A DNA stretch of 64,000 bases from Closterium sp. NIES-65 (Eukaryota; Streptophyta; Zygnematophyceae; Desmidiales; Closteriaceae), in assembly GCA_948144175.1 (NCBI GenBank), contig CANXME010000514.1:30372-94371 (forward strand), read 5' to 3'. Below are positions 57,186-64,000 of this stretch, in pieces. The notes beneath the pieces are model-generated. The model was not told the origin of the DNA. It saw only the letters and a program-made list of their open reading frames with translations, and ran no database searches. Numbering within the stretch: the first letter of the stretch is position 1; every line of letters starts with the position of its first letter. Made by a program: the position numbers and the translations under genes.

Positions 57186-57559
57186 TGTCAGAATCCCAAC
57201 CACTAGACCATTGGGATAAAAGGGCTTGTTTCAGTAGCGGGTCAGAGCGCCCATAACCCCCCAGGCTAACATGCCTGTAACCCCCCAAGGATCAATCGGG
57301 GATCTCATAGTTCAGCTCTACTGACACCCCCCACACTGGGAGGCCCAGGACTGAGCACAGCGGCAACGGCCTGCATGTGCATACACCGGGATTCGAACCC
57401 GAGACCGCTCTGATACCATGTCAAAATCCTAACCACTAGACCATTGGGATAAAAGGGCTTGTTTCAGTAGCGGGTCAGTGCGCCCATAACCCCCCATGCT
57501 AACATGCCTGTAACCCCCCAAGGATCAATCGAGGATCTCACAGTGCAGCTCTACTGACA
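57186..57559 (-). mobile_element. 374-bp miniature LTR retrotransposon (TRIM)
   Basis: Two direct 141-bp terminal repeats (57186-57326 and 57419-57559; 7 differences by my alignment) with TG...CA ends and the target duplication GGTGG (57181-57185 and 57560-57564). On the minus strand a primer-binding site TGGTATCAGAGC (57407-57418) abuts the 5' LTR, and GTGTGGGGGG abuts the 3' LTR. The 92-bp interior codes for nothing. Size and layout match TRIM/SMART elements, which are mobilised by enzymes of other elements. Unusually, a tRNA-like promoter spans its 5' LTR and interior. Confidence 0.93.
57383..57450 (-). promoter_or_regulatory. tRNA-like segment with A and B boxes in the TRIM
   Basis: On the minus strand ATCCCAATGG leads into TGGTCTAGTGGTTAGGA (57427-57443), an A box like that of tRNA-Glu. 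About 27 bases further on is GGTTCGAATCC (57389-57399), a perfect B box with flanking bases that form a T-arm (TCGGG/CCCGG). The LTR end and the primer-binding site lie between them. The acceptor stem does not close, so this is a tRNA-derived promoter rather than a tRNA gene. RNA polymerase III activity is inferred. Confidence 0.65.
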
Positions 57560-57564
57560 GGTGG

Positions 57565-58560
57565 CGGTAGCTGCCGTCCCTGTAACTGTTGGTTCGGGTC
57601 CTTGTAGTGTTTCAGTAGCTGAACATGGAAAGCGTTGTGAAGCTTCTATGTATCTGGTAAGCGCAAGCGGAATGTGACTGGTGTCACATGTGCCTCTACG
57701 AGAAATGGACCACAAAAGCGAGGCTGGACTTTGGATGGGAGGTGAGACAAGTTCAAGTTGCGCGTGTCAAGAAGCACCTGATCTCCGACTGCTACTGAGT
57801 GATCTCGTCGTTGGCAATCGGCATACTGCTTCTGGGAGTTCTGCATCGTGGTGAGGCGTCGCTCAGTCTTCTCCCATAGCTGCTGCATGGTGGTGACGAA
57901 GTCATGTGCGGCTTGGACGTGTGCCGGTGTGTTTGGCTGCTGTGGTGTAAGTGGTTCACGTCTGTCACATAGAAAGAAAGGATTTTTCCCTGTGACCGCA
58001 TGTGACGCGTTGTTGTAAACGAACTCCAATGTCGGTAACTGTGTGTCCCAATGGGTGACGTCGTCTTTGCAAGCTGTGCGTAGTAACTGTTCAACCACCT
58101 GATTGAGTCACTCTGTCTGTCCGTCAGTCTGGAGGTGGTATGCTGAAGACATTGCAAGCTTAGTCCCCACAATCCTATGAGCTCCTTCCAGAACTTACTC
58201 GTGAATTTGGGGTCTCTGTCTGAGATGAGTGTAGCGGGGATGCCGTGGATGGTGATGATGCGGTCAAAGAAGCGGCGAGCAGTTGCTTCAGCTGTAGCTG
58301 TGGCGTTGGTCGGTATGAAGTGACCCGTTTTGGAGAACTTGTCGATCACTACGAGGATGGAATCGTGCCCCCGTGAGGTCGAAGGAAGTCCCGTGATGAA
58401 GTTAAGGCTAACCACCTGCCATGGCTGCTCCGGTACGGGTAGAGGCTGAAGTAACCTTGCATTTTTTTGCTTGCTACTCTTCATCCACTGGCACGTTGTC
58501 GCATGAGGTGACAAACCGCGGCACGTCTGCTGCCATCCCGGGCCAGTAGTAATACTTCGC
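57565..58560 (-). pseudogene. Gypsy integrase of F2
   Basis: Minus strand: CQWMKSSKQKNARLLQPLP, core VVSLNFITGLPSTSRGHD (first catalytic Asp replaced by Asn), LISDRDPKFTSKFWKEL (second Asp), then a frameshift and THWDTQLPTLEFVYNNASHA, LLDTRNLNLSHLPSKVQPRF and EAHVTPVTFRLRLPDT. Comparable to F1 but better preserved. Confidence 0.9.
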
Positions 58561-58633
58561 TATCCCTGCTAACGTTGTGAAACTCCTCCAATAGGATCTG
58601 CCGTAGCGGGGCGTAATTCGGTACCCAAATCTT

Positions 58634-59329
58634 TCATGAACCCTTCCTTACAGCTAGGTCTTTCTCCCACTGTAATAGTTTCTTAGTCTGTGCTGTAGCG
58701 ATCTCTGCGTCCACGGAGTACCCATGTTGGAATAGACCCTTGAGCAGAGGGTTCATCCCGTCGAGCTGGATGCCTGCTACATGATCGGGGCAGCTCAACA
58801 CGTCTGCTTTGTTGTGTAGCCCGGGCTTGTAGACGATGTCATAGTGGAAGTGAGTTTCCAAGAAGTCCACCCACCGCACTTGTCGTCGTGAGATCATCGG
58901 CTGCGACTTCAGGTATTTGAGACTGCAGTGGTCAGTATAGACTGTAGTCTTGGCTCCCTCTAGGTAACACCTCCACACCTTGAAGGCTATGACTATCGCT
59001 AAGGCGTCCTTGTCATGGATGGGGTAGTTCAGTTCTACTCCGTGTAGCTTCTTACTGAGGTAGGCGATGGGCTGCAAACCGCGTCCGTGATCCTGCATCA
59101 GTACTGCTCCGACTGCCTGGTCACTAGCGTCTACTTCCACCACGTAGACCTTTGTCTGGGTCCGGTAAGATGAGTACTGGGCGCTGTAGTCAGTGCTGTC
59201 TGTAGCTGCTCCATGGCCCGCTGATGAGGGAGTATTCCATTTGTAGGGCGTATCCTTTTTAAGTAGGTCGGTCATTGGCGCTTCTATCTTAGTGTACTGG
59301 CGGCACGAACCTGTTGTAGTAGTTGGCAA
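58634..59329 (-). pseudogene. RNase H and linker of gypsy F2
   Basis: A 231-codon minus-strand frame: linker DLLKKDTPYKW, then VYVVEVDASDQAVGAVLMQD, AYLSKKLHGVELNYPIHDKD, TTVYTDHCSLKYLKSQPM and HYDIVYKPGLHNKADVLSCP, the gypsy RNase H with its catalytic acidic residues. LNRRQLRW-type and HNKAD motifs are intact. Confidence 0.9.
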
Positions 59330-60140
59330 AGCCTAGGAACTGCTGCAACTCCTTCACGTTCTCCGGTACTTTCCATTTCTTAACGGCTTCGATTTTCCGC
59401 GGGTCCACATGTACGCCCTCAGCACTCACCATGTGCCCGAGAAACTACACCTTCTTCATGCGAAGTCGCTCTTGATAGCTTCACGTAGAATTTGTTTTTC
59501 TGCAGGATCTCGAACGATCCTTTCCCTGTAGATGCTCACACGTGCTCCTTCACAGGTTCTTGGAGTGAGATGAGAATATCGTCCAGGTACACCACCACGC
59601 AACTCGTCCAGCAGGGGGCCGTAGGATGTGATTCATCTCCCGCCTGAAATGTTGCTGGTGCGTTGCAGAGTCCGAACGGCATCACCAAGTATTCGTAGGA
59701 GCCGTATCTGGTACGGAGTGCCGTCTTGTGGATTGAGTTGTCCGCCATCTTGAATCCGCCAGTAACCCCGACCGTAGGTCCAGCTTCGAAATGTTGTTGC
59801 ACCACGCAGTTGATCCAATAGGTCGTCTATGTGTGGTATGGGGTATTTGTTTTTAACTGTCTGTTTGTTCAGTGCCCGGTAGTCGATGCACATCCGTAAA
59901 CTGCCATCTTGGTTTTGGAGTGAAGAGGACTGGTGCACCGTAGGGAGAGGTGGATGGGCGGATCAAATGTCTGTCCAGTAGATACTCTATCTGTTTCTTC
60001 ATGTCTGTCAGTTCGGTCGGACTCAGTCGATATGGTGCACGTGAGACGGGTTTCGCACCTGGCTTCCTCCACGATCTCATGCTCGTGGGTGCGTGCAGGA
60101 GGTACGTCTGCGGGTAGGTTGCCGGGCATTATATCCTTGT
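59330..60140 (-). pseudogene. Reverse transcriptase of gypsy F2
   Basis: Blocks in order on the minus strand, in several frames: [76 protein letters not shown] and [16 protein letters not shown] (catalytic YLDD). At least three frameshifts. Confidence 0.9.
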
Positions 60141-60141
60141 A

Positions 60142-60764
60142 CTACTCCAGGACCTCTTTCACTGCTTCAGGTAGCTCCGAATTTGGCTTCTCCTCCTCTG
60201 CTGCTGCCATAACCAGTGCTAAGTAACCCGTGTTGCTCGCGTTCACCGCGTCCGTTTCGAACCGTGCCAGTGTTGTTTCAGGAACGCTCCCTGTATCTGT
60301 CCAAGCTTCGCAGCTCCACTCGTTCCCGTTGTTGTAGATGCACGCCTTCCTGTTGATCCAGTCGATCTCAGGGTTGAACCGCTTCGGGAAATCTCGCCCC
60401 AAGATGAAATCTTAAACCCTTGATTTTCGTGATCGGCAAACGTCGGCTTCCACCTCATCGCCCCTATGTGCAGCTGCAGTGATGCTTCGCCATGGATGGG
60501 AAGTTTCGTACCGTCACCATCGTTGCCGTGAACTTGGGTCTCCTCCGAAGATTCTCTCAATTTTCTCCAACGTCCCGTGGTCGCACACCCGAGTGAGACG
60601 CACTGCTGTCCCACCAGTGTCTGGAGGCGTCGCCCATTGCAGATCACCTCGAGTAGTAGTGGTTGTTGCTGATCCGAGTAACCGTAGATGGTCTCGCTTA
60701 TATGGTCGTAGGGTACGTTGAATAGATCATCCCTCGGTCCTGCGCTCGAAACTGTTGACTCCAT
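60142..60764 (-). pseudogene. Aspartic protease region of gypsy F2
   Basis: Minus strand: PLLLEVICNGRRLQTLVGQQ aligns with the gypsy protease, but the active-site D-S/T-G is not recognisable. GRDFPKRFNPEIDWINR is the conserved C-terminal LGRDFL...IDW region. A frameshift lies near 60405. Linker to RT includes EEEKPNSELPEAVKEVL. Confidence 0.7.
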
Positions 60765-60834
60765 AATCAGCTTTAAATTGAGTAGGGTTAGAAGGATTTA
60801 TCCGAGGCCGATTCAGCCTTCGTCTTGGCCTGGA

Positions 60835-61028
60835 TGTCAGAATGTTATCATCTAGCCTGTAGTGGGGTGCTCTATAGCGAGTACAACCCTGTTAGCGTTT
60901 GCTATGTGTATCCCAACTCCTGCTAGTGAAAACCCTCCTTTGTTTACCTCCTCTCTTTTGCCTAAACTTCTCTTGCCTAGCTAGGACTTACCTAGCTAGT
61001 GCTCCTCGTTTTGCTCGTTCTCTTAACA
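60835..61028 (+). repeat. 5' LTR of G
   Basis: 194 bp, TGTCAGAATGTTATC to TCTTAACA. Confidence 0.9.
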
Positions 61029-62076
61029 TGCTATCAGAGCATCTACCCTCCTGGCTTGGTGGGCCCACCTAACTGTTTCCGCTGCTACTCTGTCTGTTGC
61101 ACGCCCCGTGGCGTGCGACTCCTTCTTTGTGCCGTGCGCTCGGGGCGCGCGGCGGTTTTCTGCCCGCCGTGCGCCCCGTGGCGCGCGGCGTTTTCCTACC
61201 CTTGGGGACCCACGCGCGGCCCCCGCCCTGCTCGTCTCGGCGCCCTAGGGAGCACGCGCGGCCCCCGCCCGTCACGTCGCGGCGCCCTGGGGAGCCGCCG
61301 TGCGGCCCCTCGCTGCCCCATGGTGGCGCCCTGGGGGCCGCGCGTCACCCCTGGAGCCGTGTGCCACCCCTGGCGCCACGCGCGGGCCCCTCTCAGCCTC
61401 CTCGCTGCCGCGTGGTGGCGCCCTGGGGGCCGCGCGCCGTCCCCCTCGCCGTCCCCCGCGCTCCTACCCCGTGCCACACCCGTTTTAGGGTTTGGGGGTG
61501 GGGAGTGTAGGGGTGACGGTTGTGGGGGGGCCGGTTGTGTGCGCCGTCCCCTACTTCCTCCTCCTCCTCCGTCTCCCGCTGCTGCAGCTGCCGCTCAGGG
61601 GGGTGGGTGTGTGGGAAGCCGAAGGAGTGGTGCTAGGGGGGTGACGTGGAAGTGGAGTTAGGGGTTCAGCAGGGGGTGTGTGTCAAGGGTGTTGGGTCAG
61701 TTGGAGGAGGTTGTCTGGAGGTAGCTGTCTTGTCGCTTGCAGCGCCTGTATAGTCCGTCGCCCTTGCTTCGGTAGCCAGTGAGCCTGTTGCAAACACAGT
61801 TGCCAGTGGGTACGTTGCTCCTGCGCTCATCTTAGCCGCGGAGCCAGTCACTCCAGTAGTCCGTTCGCCCTTGCTTCGGTAGCCACTGAGTCAGCCGCTC
61901 ATGTGCCCGTGCCTCTGCAAGCTTCAGTCGTTGCCTCCCATCTTCTCTCCATTCCACAGTTCCTCCTCCTCACGTGGCCCTTTCTTCTGTGATAGCCTCT
62001 AGCTTTTCTTGCAATGGTTGCACCTGCTCTATGACTGTGTGCTCTGCTGATTACACCCACTTTGGCTATGGGGGTG

Positions 62077-62272
62077 TGTCAGAATGTATCATCTAGCCTG
62101 TAGTGGGGTTGCTCTATAGCGAGTACACCCTGTTAGGGGTTTGCTATATGTATCCCAACTACTGCTAGTGAAAAACCCCTCCTTTGTTCACATCCTCCCT
62201 TTTGCCTAAACTTCTCTTGCCTAGCTAGGACTTACCTAGCTAGTGCTCCTCGTTTTGCTCGTTTTCTTAACA
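62077..62272 (+). repeat. 3' LTR of G
   Basis: 196 bp, TGTCAGAATGTATC to TCTTAACA, preceded by the stem-loop ACACCC/GGGTGT form at 62054-62078. Confidence 0.9.
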
Positions 62273-62445
62273 CTGGAACCTTCCCTTAAGCCTTTGCAGC
62301 TGTGTAGGCTTCACCTGTGGGCAATTGGGAGCCTTAACACTGTGCTGCGGGGAGAGAATATTAACTCCTTGAAACGCACGGCCCTTTTCAACGCTCCGGA
62401 GTGGTTTTCCCAACTTCTCAGGTATCTAAAAAATGTCTGAAGGCC

Positions 62446-63170
62446 TTATCTTGGCCTCGTAATCTCCCCTGAATATTTCAAAGGCTTGAAAACCTCGAGA
62501 GGGATATTCTTACTCTCGGGGGTGTTCGGCTGGAGTTTCCCGGTCGGTGCAGAGTCTTGTTTCGCGGAGCCTCCATTTGTCTCAGCGATTTCCCCTGTTG
62601 CCGGCCGGTCGTGGCGTTTTAACTTCGCGCCATCGTGTCCTCCATTTTTCGCCATCGTGGATGTCGCAGTGTTGTTGCCCTACAGCTCCGCTCGTGCCTT
62701 CTTCATTTTCCAATACGCTAAGAATCGATGTCCTGCTGCGCCGCAAAATTCGCACTTCTCATATTTTGTCGGCTGCGGCTTCGCGTCGATCTTGTCGATA
62801 TTCGTCCAGTTGGGCGGTCGTGGGTGGTGCCAATCGTTCTGTGCCAAATGATCTGTTCAGCACACGTCGTCGTGTTTCGGGTTGATCTCGCATCAGCGCA
62901 TCGAATCTACTCTGCTGCACACACCATGTTGCAGTAGTTGTTGTAGTTCGCGGCAATCACCTGTTGGCGGACTTCCATCTTTAGCCACCTCAGTATACGC
63001 TTGGATTTTTTCCCCTTTAGTCAAGTCGGTAATCCGGTTGAAGAGGCTCTCCATCTGCTGCGTCTACTGTGTTACACTGCCGAACTGTTTATGCCGATGA
63101 ATCTGCTGCCACGCCATGTAGCTGGAGTTGATTGGTTCGAAATGTTGAATTAAAGCTTCCAGAAACTGCG
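62446..63170 (-). pseudogene. Gag of gypsy F2
   Basis: Minus strand, several frames: FLEALIQHFEPINSSYMAWQ, SLFNRITDLTKGEKIQAYTE, DPPTGDCRELQQLLQHG, a knuckle-like CGAAGHRFLAYW, and MAKNGGHDGAKLKRHD, then LEVFKPLKYSGE. This matches chromovirus gag order (core then one zinc knuckle). The protease follows on the far side of element G. Confidence 0.72.
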
Positions 63171-63185
63171 TCCATGAAGATCCCG

Positions 63186-64000
63186 CTAGGGGCAGACGCA
63201 GCGCCTACCGACTCGAAGCCAGCGAGGTCGGCCGCAGCAGCAGAGGCAACAGAGGGCAAAAGGGGGAGGGGGACACCCCTCAAAGACCGGGGTGCGAGGG
63301 TCACCACGAGAGGCTCCTACAGCGACTATGCTCTTCTCTGCTGCTAGGAGGGCCTTCTCGAGGCGGTCAACGGTGAGAGTGGTGGGGCAAACTGAGAGGA
63401 AGTGGTCCCTGACCACACGAAGGGAGTCAGGGAGCTGGGTGACTATGTAGTAGAGGGTGATGTACATGGGGGGGGGGGGGGGGGGGGGGGTTTTGGCGCA
63501 GAACTCAGCAGGAAGCGCAGCGCGGGTAGCGAGTGTCACTAGTGCGGAGGTGCGTAATGAGGTCAGCGACTGTGGGGAAGGCAGCAAGGTCAGGGAAGAG
63601 GTACGGTAGCATGAGGCGGCTCAGTGCAGCAGTGGCAGGGGAGGAGTAGCGTGCAACTACAGCGTCGTACAAGGTCTGAGCACTCTTGTACTGGCTAAAG
63701 TGCGCACGCTCAGAGGTAGGCAGGTGGCGACGCACAGCAAGACGTGCAGCAGCATCGCGTGTGGCCCACTGTGAGCGAACAGTGGCGTCGGCATAAGCAG
63801 CAGGGGCAGGAGAGGCACCAGAGGTGAGGTCAAAGAGGGAGAGACCGTCTGCCCTATCGCACTGTAAGAAAAGCTGCAGATCATCTACCCAGACGTCAAA
63901 GTCAAGTGCGCGACCCTCAGCGTCAAAGGTGAGGACACTAGGGGTAGCATGACAGCAGTAGACTAGCAGCGCGAACAGTAGGGTAAGGGCAGTGCAGTAG
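63186..64000 (-). pseudogene. Copia gag fragment B3
   Basis: B-family gag on the minus strand. Just after the ATG (about 63950) one G is missing, so the start is out of frame with TPSVLTFDAEGRALDFDVWV. The core continues DDLQLFLQCDRADGLSLFDL, RRHLPTSERAHFSQYKSAQT and AFPTVADLITHLRTSDTRY. A frameshift and a 23-base C run (63468-63490) follow, then MYITLYYIVTQLPDSLRV and FESVGAASAPSG, where the sequence joins gypsy F2 gag. The element continues beyond the window. Confidence 0.9.

Larger units (their letters stand above)
60835..62272 (+). mobile_element. Non-autonomous copia-like element G
   Basis: LTRs 60835-61028 (194 bp) and 62077-62272 (196 bp), with the target duplication CTGGA at 60830-60834 and 62273-62277. 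Primer-binding site TGCTATCAGAGC at 61029-61040. The 1.05-kb interior is a GC-rich leader (61080-61660) and a non-coding segment with a direct repeat (GTCCGT-CGCCCTTGCTTCGG at about 61755 and 61858). There is no gag or pol. The LTRs share TGTCAGAATGTTATC and other blocks with the B family, which probably supplies its proteins. Confidence 0.9.
56592..63180 (-). mobile_element. Gypsy chromovirus F2, minus strand
   Basis: From right to left: gag (about 63170-62446), protease (60764-60142), RT, RNase H, integrase, chromodomain and a 370-bp 3' LTR (56592-56961). It lacks a 5' LTR: gag meets a copia B3 fragment at about 63185. It carries a miniature LTR element in the segment before the chromodomain and copia G between gag and protease. 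Multiple frameshifts. Confidence 0.9.

Noticed and set aside
57383..57450. Functional tRNA-Glu gene
   Set aside because: A box, B box and T-arm are present, but the acceptor stem does not pair and the middle contains the LTR end and primer site.
1..64000. TAG reassigned as a sense codon
   Set aside because: TAG replaces Gln, Trp, Tyr and Ser at different sites, relatives have the sense codons, and the host gene uses TAG as its stop; simple decay explains it.

Overview
This window is repeat-dominated nuclear DNA from a eukaryote of the green lineage. The pointers are GT-AG introns, a TATA box, Ty1/copia elements primed from initiator tRNA-Met, Ty3/gypsy chromoviruses with a chromodomain, a LINE, and a plant-type miniature LTR element. 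A large charophyte genome such as Chara is my best guess, but it is inference. Nothing prokaryotic is present and I see no intact transposon protein of full length.

Layout: 1-1736 is the 3' end of a copia element (E1). 2189-6388 (minus) is a spliced, unrecognised host gene split by an internally deleted copia (E2, 2909-5425). 6463-7770 is plain intergenic DNA. 7771-29798 is a nest of four levels: copia fragment A (minus) was hit by copia B (plus, target duplication GTAAC); the gag of B was hit by a large second-family copia C1 (minus, target duplication GCTGC); the reverse transcriptase of C1 was hit by a B-like element B'; and the B'/C1 junction was amplified into six 915-bp tandem units (14739-20103). 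29799-33167 is a third copia lineage (D). 33370-38716 is C2, a relative of C1, interrupted by copia fragment B2 and a gypsy end. 39235-41870 holds two minisatellites, one of them a 37-bp repeat. 41880-43565 is C3. 43566-48022 is a LINE (minus) with a long polypurine/polypyrimidine segment. 48023-56591 is gypsy F1 (plus), whose LTR carries copia A2 (49609-56483, target duplication CCTAT). 56592-63180 is gypsy F2 (minus), carrying a 374-bp miniature element (57186-57559, target duplication GGTGG) and a non-autonomous copia G (60835-62272, target duplication CTGGA). 63186-64000 is a gag fragment of the B family.

Four insertions (B, C1, A2 and G) can be ordered by exact 5-bp target duplications; the miniature element is a fifth with an exact duplication. 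The B-type family uses a common gag-pol with several different short LTRs (about 126-132 bp). The related element G (194-196 bp LTRs) has no gag or pol and is probably a passenger. The most unusual items are the chimeric 915-bp tandem array, the miniature LTR element in which a tRNA-like A box and B box straddle the LTR/primer-binding-site border, a stem-loop conserved at the 3' LTR border of every B-type element including G, and a host gene disrupted in an exon.
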